Assembly (NCBI RefSeq): GCF_001544515.1
Contig: NZ_FCOL02000019.1
Location: 58,761 to 122,760 of the forward strand
DNA from: Caballeronia terrestris
GTDB taxonomy: Bacteria; Pseudomonadota; Gammaproteobacteria; Burkholderiales; Burkholderiaceae
Reading direction: 5' to 3'
DNA: 64,000 nucleotides
Within the stretch, counting starts at the first letter, position 1. The number at the start of each line of letters is the position of its first letter. Positions 16,392 to 27,571 of the stretch are shown piece by piece. The notes beneath the pieces are model-generated. The model was not told the DNA's origin, did no database searches, and worked only from the letters and a program-made list of their open reading frames with translations. A program made the position numbers and the translations under genes.

Positions 16392-17045
16392 ATGACCTTT
16401 CGCGCTCAATTGCTCGACACGTTAGCTTCAAATGCGCCGCGGGATTTTGAACCCCAGGCGCTCGGCCTCGTTCCGATGGTCGTGGAAACGAGTGGCCGCG
16501 GCGAACGTGCCTATGACATCTATTCGCGCCTGTTGAAGGAGCGCGTGGTGTTTCTCGTCGGCGAAGTGAACGACCAGACGGCGAATCTCGTCGTCGCGCA
16601 GTTGCTGTTCCTGGAAAGCGAGAATCCCGACAAGGACATCAGCCTGTACATCAACAGCCCGGGCGGTTCGGTCTCCGCCGGCATGGCGATCTACGACACG
16701 ATGCAATTCGTGAAGCCCGACGTCGCCACGCTGTGCATGGGACTTGCTGCAAGCATGGGCGCGTTCCTGCTGGCTGCGGGCGCGAAGGGCAAACGTGTGG
16801 CGCTGCCGAACGCGCGCGTGATGATTCACCAGCCGCTCGGCGGCGCACGCGGGCAGGCATCGGACATCGAGATTCAGGCGCGCGAAATCCTGTACCTGAA
16901 GGAACGCCTGAACCAGTTGCTGTCGCATCACACGGGTCAGCCGGTCGAACGCATTGCGCGCGACACCGACCGCGACAACTTCATGTCCGGCGACGACGCC
17001 CAAGCGTACGGTCTCGTCGACCAGGTTCTTCACAAGCGTCCCTGA
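16392..17045 (+). CDS. clpP: ATP-dependent Clp protease proteolytic subunit
   Basis: ClpP forms the 14-subunit serine-protease barrel that degrades substrates unfolded by ClpX or ClpA. The 217-residue precursor has the catalytic triad S121 ([10 protein letters not shown]), H146 ([10 protein letters not shown]) and D195 (ARDTDRD), with the usual spacing. The segment [18 protein letters not shown] shapes the active-site cleft. The N-terminal 20-25 residues probably form an autocleaved propeptide. clpX follows 160 bases downstream, far enough to hold a second promoter. Confidence 0.98.
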   Translation: MTFRAQLLDTLASNAPRDFEPQALGLVPMVVETSGRGERAYDIYSRLLKERVVFLVGEVNDQTANLVVAQLLFLESENPDKDISLYINSPGGSVSAGMAIYDTMQFVKPDVATLCMGLAASMGAFLLAAGAKGKRVALPNARVMIHQPLGGARGQASDIEIQAREILYLKERLNQLLSHHTGQPVERIARDTDRDNFMSGDDAQAYGLVDQVLHKRP

Positions 17046-17170
17046 TCGAGTGACGCAGCGCCGGCTTTCCTGAACGGAGGCCGGCCCGCCCTGAGAGCGC
17101 CTGCGGCAGCACGCCGAAGACCTTTCATTCGACGCGCAGGCCGTTTCTGCGTGGGAAGATCGAAGGGCGT

Positions 17171-17182
17171 ATTATGTAATCG
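17171..17182 (+). promoter_or_regulatory. Possible internal promoter for clpX
   Basis: The AT-rich run TATTATGTAAT, 25-35 bases before the clpX start, stands out as a -10 candidate. No convincing -35 was found. A GGAGG ribosome site lies between it and the start codon. Confidence 0.35.
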
Positions 17183-17205
17183 AGTGTCCGGAGGCTTACA
17201 CATCT

Positions 17206-18477
17206 ATGGCGGACAAAAAAGGTTCAAACAGCGAGAAGCTGTTGTATTGCTCGTTTTGCGGCAAGAGCCAGCATGAGGTCAAGAAACTCATTGCCGGCCC
17301 GTCGGTGTTCATCTGTGATGAATGTATCGATTTGTGCAACGAGATCATTCGCGACGAAGCAGCCGGCGCGGCGGAAGAAGCGGGGCTGACCAAGTCCGAC
17401 CTGCCGAGCCCGCAGGAAATCAGCGATATTCTCAATCAGTACGTGATCGGCCAGGAACGCGCGAAGAAAATTCTCGCGGTGGCCGTGTACAACCATTACA
17501 AACGTCTCAAGCACCTCGACAAGAAAGACGAGATCGAGCTGTCGAAGAGCAACATTCTCTTGATCGGACCCACGGGTTCGGGCAAGACGCTGCTCGCGCA
17601 GACGCTTGCGCGCATGCTGAACGTCCCGTTCGTCATCGCCGATGCGACGACGCTGACGGAAGCCGGCTACGTTGGCGAAGACGTCGAGAACATCATTCAG
17701 AAGCTGCTGCAGAACTGCAACTATGAAGTCGACAAGGCGCAGCGCGGCATCGTCTATATCGACGAAATCGACAAGATCAGTCGCAAGTCGGATAACCCGT
17801 CCATCACGCGCGACGTGTCGGGCGAGGGCGTCCAGCAGGCACTGCTGAAGCTGATCGAAGGCACGATGGCGTCGGTGCCGCCGCAGGGTGGCCGCAAGCA
17901 TCCGAATCAGGATTTCATCCAGGTCGATACGACCAACATCCTCTTCGTCTGCGGCGGCGCGTTCGACGGCCTCGAAAAAGTCATCACCGACCGCACGGAA
18001 AAGACCGGCATCGGCTTCGGCGCGAGCGTGAAGAGCAAGCTGGAGCGCGACGCGGGCGAAGTGCTGCGCGACGTCGAACCGGAAGACCTGATCAAGTTCG
18101 GTTTGATTCCCGAGTTGATCGGCCGTCTGCCGGTCGTGGCGACGCTCGGCAAGCTCGACGAAACCGCGCTGGTGAAGATCCTGATCGAGCCGAAGAACGC
18201 GCTCGTAAAGCAGTATCACAAGCTCTTCAACATGGAGCGCGTCGAGCTGGAAATCCGCCCGGCGGCGCTGCAGGCCATCGCGCAGAAGGCGATTCGCCGC
18301 AAGACCGGCGCGCGCGGCCTGCGCTCGATTCTGGAGCAGGCGTTGCTCGACGTGATGTACGAATTGCCGACGATGAAGGGCGTGAGCAAGGTCATCGTCG
18401 ACGACAACACGATCGACGGCGACGGCAAGCCGCTTCTCATCTACGAAGACGCGCCGAAGGTAGCGGGCTCGAACTGA
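17206..18477 (+). CDS. clpX: ATP-dependent Clp protease ATP-binding subunit ClpX
   Basis: ClpX is the AAA+ unfoldase that feeds ClpP. The 423-residue protein has an N-terminal C4 zinc domain (YCSFCGKSQ ... [10 protein letters not shown], about 14-42) for adaptor binding. Next come Walker A (GPTGSGKT), the pore loop GYVG, Walker B (VYIDEIDKI), the RKH loop (GGRKHPNQD) and the IGF tripeptide (TGIGFGA) that docks on ClpP. Sensor and arginine-finger regions are intact ([17 protein letters not shown]). It ends at a terminator at 18501-18529. Confidence 0.98.
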   Translation: MADKKGSNSEKLLYCSFCGKSQHEVKKLIAGPSVFICDECIDLCNEIIRDEAAGAAEEAGLTKSDLPSPQEISDILNQYVIGQERAKKILAVAVYNHYKRLKHLDKKDEIELSKSNILLIGPTGSGKTLLAQTLARMLNVPFVIADATTLTEAGYVGEDVENIIQKLLQNCNYEVDKAQRGIVYIDEIDKISRKSDNPSITRDVSGEGVQQALLKLIEGTMASVPPQGGRKHPNQDFIQVDTTNILFVCGGAFDGLEKVITDRTEKTGIGFGASVKSKLERDAGEVLRDVEPEDLIKFGLIPELIGRLPVVATLGKLDETALVKILIEPKNALVKQYHKLFNMERVELEIRPAALQAIAQKAIRRKTGARGLRSILEQALLDVMYELPTMKGVSKVIVDDNTIDGDGKPLLIYEDAPKVAGSN

Positions 18478-18500
18478 TTTGGGCTGTGTGTCGGCGAAAG

Positions 18501-18529
18501 GCCGTTCATGGCAACGTGAACGGCTTTTT
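18501..18529 (+). terminator. Intrinsic terminator after clpX
   Basis: GCCGTTCA / TGAACGGC forms an 8-bp stem with an 8-base loop, followed by five T residues. It separates clpX from lon. Confidence 0.85.
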
Positions 18530-18665
18530 GTTTATTTTTCGGATATCTTGTGAACGTTACTGACGCGATTTTTTCGAACTGAACTTTTCCCACATGCGTA
18601 GGCTTGTATTTGTTGTCCGCAGGCCTTACTTACGAACGAACTGATTCCACTACTGGGGAAATGAA

Positions 18666-21089
<2,424 letters not shown>

Positions 21090-21130
21090 ACGCCAACGAC
21101 GCGCGACTGGTGTCGCGTTGGGAAAGCCAA

Positions 21131-21168
21131 AAAGACCCGCGGGCGAAATCCCGCGGGTCTTTGTTTTT
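21131..21168 (+). terminator. Intrinsic terminator after lon
   Basis: AAAGACCCGCGGG (21131-21143) pairs perfectly with CCCGCGGGTCTTT (21150-21162) around a 6-base loop, then GTTTTTT follows. The A-rich 5' arm also allows function in the reverse direction. Confidence 0.92.
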
Positions 21169-21222
21169 TGGCGATCCCTTCTAAATGCGCGATCAAACAG
21201 CGCGAATCGGCGGCAACCCTCG

Positions 21223-21251
21223 TTGACACGTCTCTTTCGGCCACTTCTAAT
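21223..21251 (+). promoter_or_regulatory. Sigma70 promoter for hupB
   Basis: A consensus -35 TTGACA (21223-21228), a 17-base spacer and TCTAAT (21246-21251) lie 77 bases before the HU start codon. Confidence 0.7.
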
Positions 21252-21327
21252 GAGCGCCGCGTCCGGCATGGTCAGGTCGATGGCGGACCGCATAGACAAC
21301 AACGTGCAACTACAGACGGGGATCACA

Positions 21328-21600
21328 ATGAACAAGACGGAACTGATCGACCATATCGCGCAGGAGGCCGATATCACCAAAGTCGCTGCCGGACGTGCGC
21401 TCGACGCGATGATCGGCGGCGTACGCAGCACGCTCAAGAAGGGTGGCACGGTGACGCTCGTGGGCTTCGGGACGTTCGCTGTCGGCAAGCGCGTGGCGCG
21501 CACGGGACGCAACCCGCGCACTGGCGATGCGATCAAGATAGAGGCGGCCAAGGTGCCGAAATTTCGCCCTGGCAAAGCACTGAAGGATGCGCTAAACTAG
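21328..21600 (+). CDS. hupB: DNA-binding protein HU (beta type)
   Basis: HU is a small histone-like protein that bends and compacts DNA. The 90-residue product starts [22 protein letters not shown] and has the family signature [21 protein letters not shown], in which the RNPRTG beta-arm tip inserts in the minor groove. It ends [16 protein letters not shown]. The start was set by homology; frames extending upstream lack conserved sequence. It lies directly after lon, as in E. coli, but has its own promoter. Confidence 0.97.
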   Translation: MNKTELIDHIAQEADITKVAAGRALDAMIGGVRSTLKKGGTVTLVGFGTFAVGKRVARTGRNPRTGDAIKIEAAKVPKFRPGKALKDALN

Positions 21601-21664
21601 CGGACTCGCTGGATACGGGCTCGCTTTGGAAGCAACGTCTATATCTGGCGAACGAGTCGGGAGC

Positions 21665-21740
21665 GGGTGCTTAGCTCAGTTGGTAGAGCGGCGCCCTTAC
21701 AAGGCGTAGGTCGGGAGTTCGAGCCTCTCAGCACCCACCA
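21665..21740 (+). tRNA. tRNA-Val (anticodon UAC)
   Basis: A 76-base cloverleaf starts GGGTGCTTAGCTCAGTTGGT, with acceptor GGGTGCT / AGCACCC and anticodon stem GCGCC/GGCGT enclosing CTTACAA (anticodon UAC). The T-arm contains GAGTTCGAGCCTC. CCA is encoded. It lies 65 bases after hupB. Confidence 0.96.
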
Positions 21741-21766
21741 GTTCTCACTCAAAAGCAGCAACATCA

Positions 21767-21843
21767 GGAGTGGTAGTTCAGTCGGTTAGAATACCGGCCT
21801 GTCACGCCGGGGGTCGCGGGTTCGAGTCCCGTCCACTCCGCCA
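21767..21843 (+). tRNA. tRNA-Asp (anticodon GUC)
   Basis: A 77-base cloverleaf starts GGAGTGGTAGTTCAGTCGGT, with acceptor GGAGTGG / CCACTCC, an anticodon loop containing GTC, T-arm GGGTTCGAGTCCC and encoded CCA. It follows tRNA-Val by 26 bases, so the two are probably one transcript. Confidence 0.97.
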
Positions 21844-21931
21844 GCATCCACGAGAAAGGCGAACTCCGGTTCGCCTTTTTTATTGCCCGCTGTTGTAATA
21901 TCGGGCGTTTTGTCTTAAGGCATCGTTCCGC

Positions 21932-23857
21932 ATGCTCGATTTTTTCCGCAATCACCAACGCCTGATGATGGCGCTCCTGATCCTCATCGTCGTACCGGGT
22001 CTGGGGATCGTCGGCGTCCAGGGGTTCAGCAGTTTCTTCGACGATAGCGCCTATGTCGCGAGCGTCAACGGTCACAAGATCTCGCGCGTCGAATACGACA
22101 ACGCGCTGCGTCAGCAAGTCGATCGCGCGCGCCAGATGCTCGGCTCCCAGTTCGATCCGAAGATGTTCGAGACGCCCGCCATGCGCTCGGCGCTTATCGA
22201 CAGCATCGTCCAGCAGCGCGTCCTCGCCGACGAAACCCAGCGCCTGCATCTCACCGCATCCGATGAAGCCGTGCGCCGCGCGCTGCTTGCCGATCCGGTC
22301 ATCTCGTCGCTCAGGAAGCCTGACGGCACGATCGACGTCGAGCGCTACAAGCAGTTGCTCGCGATGCAGGGCATGACGCCCGAGCAATACGACGAGCGTA
22401 TCCGCTACGGCCTCGCCACCGACCAGCTTCCGGGCAGCATTCAGGCCAGCGCGTTCACGTCGAAGGCACTCGCGCAAAGTCTCACGGAACTCGCCGAGCA
22501 GCGTCGCGACGTGCAGGGCCTCGCATTCCGCGCAGCCGATTACGCGTCGAAGGTCCAGCCCACCGACGCGCAAATCAAGTCCTACTACGACGCGCATCGC
22601 AACGATTTCGCGACGCCCGAGACGGCGCAGATCCAGTACGTGCTGCTGTCGCCGGCGAATTTGTCGGCGTCGATCAAGCCCAGCGATGCTGATCTCAAGA
22701 AGTACTACGACGACAACATCGCCCGCTATCGCACGGAAGGCGAGGTACGCGCGAGCCACATCCTGGTCAACGCGCCGAAAGACGCAAGCGACGCCGACAA
22801 AGTCAAGGCGAAAGCCAAGGCCGACGAGTTGCTCAAGCAAGTGAAAGCGCATCCCGACCAGTTCGCGCAGATCGCGGAGAAGAACTCGGAAGACCCGGGC
22901 TCGGCATCGAAGGGCGGCGATCTCGGCTACTTCGCGCGCGGGATGATCGCGGGCGGCAAGGCGTTCGACGACGCCGCGTTCAACCTCAAGAAGGGCGACG
23001 TGAGCGATGTCGTGCAGTCGGACTTCGGCTATCACATCATCCAGGCGACCGACGTGAAGCCGGCCGCGACGAAATCGTTCGATGAGGTGAAAGACTCGCT
23101 CGCGAAGGATTACGTCGCGCAGCAGGCGACGAAGAACTTCGCCGATGCCGCGCAGGGCTTCACCGACGCCGTCTACGAGAAGTCGAAGACGCTGCAGCCC
23201 GCCGCTGACAAGTACAAGCTCCAGATCCAGACGGCCACGGTCGGCCCGAAGGCGGACCCGAAATTGCCACCCGACAGTCCGCTGAACAACCCGAAGTTAC
23301 TGTCGGCGGTGTTCGCTTCGGACTCGGTGAAGGATCACAACAACACGCAGGCGATCGACATCGGTAACAACACGCTGATCGCCGCGCGCGTTACCGATTA
23401 CAAGGCGGCTACCGTGCCCGCACTCGACGTCGTGAAGGACGCCGTGCGTGCGAAGGTTGTCGCTGAAGAGGCGGCAGCGATCGCGAAGAAGGAAGGCGCC
23501 GCGAAGCTCGCCGAGTTGCAGAAGTCGAACGCGACGGCAGGGCTTTCATCGGTATCGACAGTGTCGCGCAACGACCCGCAGGGCCTGCCCCCCGCCGCGT
23601 TGAGCGCGATCTTCAAGGCGGACGCATCGAAGCTGCCGGCGTATGTCGGCGTCGATCTCGGCAATGACGGCTATGCGATCTATCGCGTGAACGGCATCGC
23701 GAAGGCTACGCCGGTCGCGGCCGATCGTCTCGCGGGCGCGCAGCAGCAGGTCGCGCAAGTCTACGCGCAGGCGGAGATGGAGGCGTATCTCGAAGCTTTG
23801 AAGGCGCGCTCGAAGGTGAAGCTGATGCAGGCGCCTGCTACGGCCGACCAGCAGTAA
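21932..23857 (+). CDS. ppiD: PpiD-like periplasmic peptidyl-prolyl isomerase
   Basis: PpiD is a membrane-anchored chaperone near the Sec translocon. The 641-residue protein has a short cytoplasmic N-terminus and one TM helix (MMALLILIVVPGLGIVGVQG, about 11-31). A SurA-like N-domain (about 35-180) follows. A parvulin domain lies at about 270-370 (VRASHILVNAPKD, then GSASKGGDLGYFARGMIAGGK and SDFGYHIIQATD), and then a long C-terminal chaperone region. It sits after the tRNA pair and completes the tig-to-ppiD block. A terminator follows at 23879-23909. Confidence 0.93.
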   Translation: MLDFFRNHQRLMMALLILIVVPGLGIVGVQGFSSFFDDSAYVASVNGHKISRVEYDNALRQQVDRARQMLGSQFDPKMFETPAMRSALIDSIVQQRVLADETQRLHLTASDEAVRRALLADPVISSLRKPDGTIDVERYKQLLAMQGMTPEQYDERIRYGLATDQLPGSIQASAFTSKALAQSLTELAEQRRDVQGLAFRAADYASKVQPTDAQIKSYYDAHRNDFATPETAQIQYVLLSPANLSASIKPSDADLKKYYDDNIARYRTEGEVRASHILVNAPKDASDADKVKAKAKADELLKQVKAHPDQFAQIAEKNSEDPGSASKGGDLGYFARGMIAGGKAFDDAAFNLKKGDVSDVVQSDFGYHIIQATDVKPAATKSFDEVKDSLAKDYVAQQATKNFADAAQGFTDAVYEKSKTLQPAADKYKLQIQTATVGPKADPKLPPDSPLNNPKLLSAVFASDSVKDHNNTQAIDIGNNTLIAARVTDYKAATVPALDVVKDAVRAKVVAEEAAAIAKKEGAAKLAELQKSNATAGLSSVSTVSRNDPQGLPPAALSAIFKADASKLPAYVGVDLGNDGYAIYRVNGIAKATPVAADRLAGAQQQVAQVYAQAEMEAYLEALKARSKVKLMQAPATADQQ

Positions 23858-23878
23858 CGCTTCAAAGAAACACAAAAA

Positions 23879-23909
23879 AGCCCCGCTTGTCGAGAGACCA
23901 GCGGGGCTT
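23879..23909. terminator. Terminator between ppiD and the convergent lipoprotein gene
   Basis: AGCCCCGCT pairs with AGCGGGGCT around an 11-base loop, preceded by an A-tract (23873-23879) and followed by CTTCTT. It serves ppiD, and probably the convergent gene through the A-tract. Confidence 0.75.
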
Positions 23910-23931
23910 CTTGACAACTGGACCTAAGCGA

Positions 23932-24273
23932 TCACAGACAAGTCTGAATGTCGCCGGTGGCGTCGCTGCCGGTCGCGCCTGAAGCACGGAAGCCGACCCA
24001 CGAACCAGGACCCGACCAGTTCGGACGCACCACAGCGGCAGCGCCTGCCGGCGGCTGCTGACCCGGAACATAGACGTCGACGGCCTGATCGTTCGCGAGC
24101 GTATCCTGCGAAACCACTTGCTGCTGCGACTTGTCGGCCCACTTTTGCGCGACGCACTGTGCGACGACCTTCGGAGCCTTCTGGCTCGTGCCCACTTGCT
24201 GCACGCCAGCCGGCGGCTGGGCGGCACAAGCCGAGATCGCAACGGTCATGGCGAGAAGGGATAAATATTTCAC
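23932..24273 (-). CDS. Small putative lipoprotein
   Basis: This 113-residue protein was not assigned to a functional family. The N-terminus MKYLSLLAMTVAISACAAQ has a lipobox (ISAC) with the modified cysteine at residue 16, so outer-membrane or inner-membrane anchoring is expected. The mature part has a conserved-looking VAQCVAQKWADKSQQQVV segment and a Pro/Gly-rich C-terminal half ending in TCL. The two remaining cysteines could form a disulfide. It stands alone between ppiD (convergent) and the tesA-like gene. The ribosome site is AGGT-like just before the ATG. Confidence 0.75.
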   Translation of the reverse strand: MKYLSLLAMTVAISACAAQPPAGVQQVGTSQKAPKVVAQCVAQKWADKSQQQVVSQDTLANDQAVDVYVPGQQPPAGAAAVVRPNWSGPGSWVGFRASGATGSDATGDIQTCL

Positions 24274-24407
24274 GTTACCTCCGTGTTGAGGCGCTCACTG
24301 CGGAGCCGGGTTTTAAGAGTGACGCGAAAGTCTCAGATAACTGAATCGTGGCCTTGTTCCGCGTTATGTCTGAAATCCGCTCGGCACCGCCGCCTCGACA
24401 TCATTCG

Positions 24408-25091
24408 CTATTTGGAAGCAGCCGCGCCAAGCAGCGGTTTCAAGCTTGGCCAGACGTTTTCCAATAGCAAGGGCTGGGCCTGAGCCGTCGGATGAATCTG
24501 ATCGGCCTGGAACATCGTCGGCTGGTCGGCAATGCCTGCAAGCAGGAACGGCACGAGCGGCACCTTTTTCTCCTTCGACAACTGCTCGTACACGCCGTGG
24601 AACTTTTGCGAATAGTCGGGGCCGTAATTGGGCGGAACGTACATTCCGACGAGTAGAACCTTCGCATTCGCCGCCTGCGATGCCTCGACGATCGTGCGCA
24701 GATTCGCTTCCGTCGTCGCGAGGGGAACGCCGCGTAGCGCGTCGTTTCCGCCGAGCTCCACGACGACAACCGCCGGCTTCAGCCGGTTCAGCACCGCTGG
24801 CAAGCGCGCGCGTCCGCCGCTCGTGGTGTCGCCACTGATGCTCGAATTGGCGACGCTATAATCGAGACGCTCTTTTTCGAGACGGTCGCGCAGGAGCTTG
24901 ACCCAGCCCGTATCGCGCGGCAGGCCGTATTCCGCCGAGAGGCTGTCGCCGAGCACGACTATCGTCGGCTTCGCCTTTGCGGGTGCAGCTTCCGCCGCAT
25001 GCGTCGAGGGCGCGACTGCCATCGACGACAACGCCGCGGCCGTCACGAATGCGGCCACGCGAGCGCCCCAGTTCACCTTGAAGTTTTCCAT
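24408..25091 (-). CDS. tesA: TesA-like GDSL esterase / arylesterase
   Basis: This is a secreted SGNH hydrolase of the TesA (thioesterase I / lysophospholipase) type, with 227 residues. It has a signal peptide (to about HAAEA, residue 35), block I VVLGDSLSAEYG with nucleophile S50, block II around SGDTTSGGRARLP, block III ELGGNDALRG, and block V DQIHPTAQAQ with the catalytic Asp and His. The start MENFKVNWG at 25089-25091 overlaps the divergent start codon of the ybbA-like gene by two bases. tesA/ybbA divergence is also known in E. coli. Confidence 0.93.
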   Translation of the reverse strand: MENFKVNWGARVAAFVTAAALSSMAVAPSTHAAEAAPAKAKPTIVVLGDSLSAEYGLPRDTGWVKLLRDRLEKERLDYSVANSSISGDTTSGGRARLPAVLNRLKPAVVVVELGGNDALRGVPLATTEANLRTIVEASQAANAKVLLVGMYVPPNYGPDYSQKFHGVYEQLSKEKKVPLVPFLLAGIADQPTMFQADQIHPTAQAQPLLLENVWPSLKPLLGAAASK

Positions 25092-25791
25092 GCAAAACAA
25101 TATCGAACCAGTCATCGAAGTACGGGGATTGAGCAAGCGGGTTAAGGACGCAACGGGTGAACTGACGATCCTCGATCAGATCGACCTTTCGATCGCGAAG
25201 GGCAGCAGTGTGGCGATCGTCGGCGCATCGGGATCGGGCAAGTCGACGCTGCTCGGCTTGCTTGCCGGATTGGACAGCGCGAGCGAGGGCTCGGTTCGTC
25301 TGCTCGGCAAGGAACTCGGCAGCCTCAACGAAGACGAACGCGCGGCGTTACGCAGCGGCTCGGTCGGCTTCGTGTTCCAGTCGTTTCAATTGATGCCGCA
25401 TCTCACGGCGCTCGAAAACGTGATGCTGCCGCTCGAATTGCGCGCCGAATTACCGCACCGGGAGATCGCGTCGCGGGCGCGGGCGCTGCTCGATCAGGTC
25501 GGGCTCGCGCAACGCACGGGGCATTATCCGAAGCTTTTGTCGGGCGGCGAGCAGCAGCGCGTGGCGCTCGCGCGCGCGTTCGTGACGCATCCGGCCGTGC
25601 TCTTCGCCGACGAACCGACCGGCAGCCTCGATGCCGCCACCGGCTACGCGATCATCGATCTGATGTTCGAGATGAACCGCCGCAACGGCGCGACGCTCGT
25701 GCTGGTCACGCATGACACGGAGCTGGCAGAGCGCTGCGATGCGACGGTGACGATAGAAGCAGGGCGGCTGGTGAACGGGCTGGGCGTTTAA
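25090..25791 (+). CDS. ybbA: YbbA-like ABC transporter ATP-binding protein
   Basis: This is a 233-residue ATPase of the MacB/LolD/YbbA family. It has Walker [10 protein letters not shown] (45-53), Q-loop [10 protein letters not shown], signature [15 protein letters not shown], Walker [13 protein letters not shown] and the H-loop VLVTHDTE. The ATG at 25090 places the first beta strand ([10 protein letters not shown]) at the usual distance; upstream in-frame extension would read through tesA. In E. coli the partner permease YbbP is encoded just downstream. Here pgi follows convergently 24 bases after the stop, so no permease is adjacent. Confidence 0.92.
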   Translation: MQNNIEPVIEVRGLSKRVKDATGELTILDQIDLSIAKGSSVAIVGASGSGKSTLLGLLAGLDSASEGSVRLLGKELGSLNEDERAALRSGSVGFVFQSFQLMPHLTALENVMLPLELRAELPHREIASRARALLDQVGLAQRTGHYPKLLSGGEQQRVALARAFVTHPAVLFADEPTGSLDAATGYAIIDLMFEMNRRNGATLVLVTHDTELAERCDATVTIEAGRLVNGLGV

Positions 25792-25815
25792 GCCCAGCCT
25801 ACATCGCTTGACGCT

Positions 25816-27438
25816 TCAGCCCTTCAGCGCTTGACGCGCCCGAGCGATCAACGCCGACGTCGACGAATCGTGCTTCGCCGGATCGGCGCTCGACGCGGTG
25901 ATATCGGCTTCGACGACCTTGCCGAGGATCTTGCCCAGTTCGACGCCCCACTGATCGAACGGATTGATGTCCCACACCGATGCCTGCACGAGCACCTTGT
26001 GCTCATAAAGCGCGATCAGCGCCCCGAGCGTTTGCGGTGTAAGCGCGTCGAGCAGGATCGTCGTGGTCGGACGGTTGCCGGGGAAGCTCAGATGCGTCGC
26101 GAGTTCCTCCTTGCCCGGGCCCGCCACCTTCTTCGCTTCCTCAAGCGTGCGTCCCAGCATCAGCGCTTCGCTTTGCGCGAAACAGTTCGCGAGCAGCTTC
26201 GCGTGATGATCGGGCAGCGGATGCTCCGGCGTGAGCACCGCGATGAAGTCGATCGGGATGATGGTCGGCCCCTGGTGCAGCATCTGGAAGAACGCGTGCT
26301 GGCCGTTCGTGCCCGGCTCGCCCCAGATGACGGCGGCGGTCGGGTAATCGACGAACGTGCCGTCGAGCCGCGCCGACTTCCCGTTGCTTTCCATCTCCAG
26401 TTGTTGCAAATACGCGGGCAGAAAGTGCAGCGCTTCTGAATACGGTGCGATCAGGTCGCTTTGCGAGCCGAAGAAATTGCGATACCAGATGCCGAGCATG
26501 CCGAGCAGCACTGGCAGGTTCTTGTCGAGCGGCGCGTCGCGGAAATGCTGGTCCATCTTGTTCGCGCCTTCGAGCAGGCCGTCGAAGTTCTTCGGCCCCA
26601 CCGACAGCATGATCGACAATCCCACCGCCGACCACAGCGAATAGCGCCCGCCGACCCAGTCCCACATCTCGAAAACATTCTCTTTCGCGATGCCGAACTT
26701 GACCACTTCCTCCGGATTCGCCGACACCCCGACGAAGTGCTTCGACAGCGCGTCTTCCGGGCAGCCTCGCTTCGTGAACCAGTCGCGCATGGAGCGCGCG
26801 TTGGTCATCGTTTCGAGCGTGGTGAACGTCTTCGACACGATGATCGCGAGCGTCTCTTCCGCGTCGATGGTTTGCAGCACGTTGTAGAGATCGGCGCCAT
26901 CGACGTTGGAGACGAAGTGCGTATCCAGTTCCGGCGACGCCAGATGATGCAGCGCATGCACGACCATCTTCGGCCCGAGATCCGACCCGCCGATGCCGAT
27001 GTTCACCACGTGCCGGATGCGCTTGCCGGTGTAGCCGGTCCACGAGCCGTCGCGGACCTTGTCGGCGAACGCGGCCATCTTCGCTTTTTCGGCGCGGACT
27101 TGCTGCTGGAACGGGGCGTCGTCGGCGGTGGCGCGCAGTGCCGTGTGCAGGGCCGCGCGATGTTCGGTCATGTTGACGATGTCGCCCGCGAACATCGCGT
27201 CGCGGCGCTCGGCGACCTTCGCCTGCTGCGCGAGCTCGACGAGCAGCTTGAGCGTGGCATCGGTGATGCGGTTTTTCGAGAAGTCGATCGCGATGCCGCC
27301 GCCGTCGTAGGCGAAGCGCTCGGCGCGCGTCGGCGAGGTGTCGTTTTGCGGCGCGAACCAGTCGCGCAGGCGCTCGCCGGAGATGTCGTCGTAATGCGAC
27401 TGGAGCGCCGGCCAAGCAGGTAGCGAATTCAGCGTCAT
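25816..27438 (-). CDS. pgi: Glucose-6-phosphate isomerase
   Basis: Pgi interconverts glucose 6-phosphate and fructose 6-phosphate in glycolysis and gluconeogenesis. The 540-residue protein has the two family signatures: [17 protein letters not shown] with the preceding ENVFEMW, and the later [31 protein letters not shown] carries phosphate-binding residues and [20 protein letters not shown] is also conserved. Its length is normal. It is on the same strand as nnr, 133 bases downstream of it, and ends 24 bases from the convergent ybbA-like gene. Confidence 0.97.
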   Translation of the reverse strand: MTLNSLPAWPALQSHYDDISGERLRDWFAPQNDTSPTRAERFAYDGGGIAIDFSKNRITDATLKLLVELAQQAKVAERRDAMFAGDIVNMTEHRAALHTALRATADDAPFQQQVRAEKAKMAAFADKVRDGSWTGYTGKRIRHVVNIGIGGSDLGPKMVVHALHHLASPELDTHFVSNVDGADLYNVLQTIDAEETLAIIVSKTFTTLETMTNARSMRDWFTKRGCPEDALSKHFVGVSANPEEVVKFGIAKENVFEMWDWVGGRYSLWSAVGLSIMLSVGPKNFDGLLEGANKMDQHFRDAPLDKNLPVLLGMLGIWYRNFFGSQSDLIAPYSEALHFLPAYLQQLEMESNGKSARLDGTFVDYPTAAVIWGEPGTNGQHAFFQMLHQGPTIIPIDFIAVLTPEHPLPDHHAKLLANCFAQSEALMLGRTLEEAKKVAGPGKEELATHLSFPGNRPTTTILLDALTPQTLGALIALYEHKVLVQASVWDINPFDQWGVELGKILGKVVEADITASSADPAKHDSSTSALIARARQALKG

Positions 27439-27571
27439 AGCGGTCCGATGCCTTTTGTGAGTGGCTTAAGGGAACGTTCCGTGCGAATGCCGGCAAGCCG
27501 CGCGACAGTTGCACGAACCATTGCAGAGTATAGCGACGATGCATGAACGAATGCTTGCATGCATCGTTTGG

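Noticed and set aside
18530..18665. Sigma32 heat-shock promoter upstream of lon
   Set aside because: CTTGTGAA is present, but no CCCCAT-like -10 lies at the required 13-15 base spacing.
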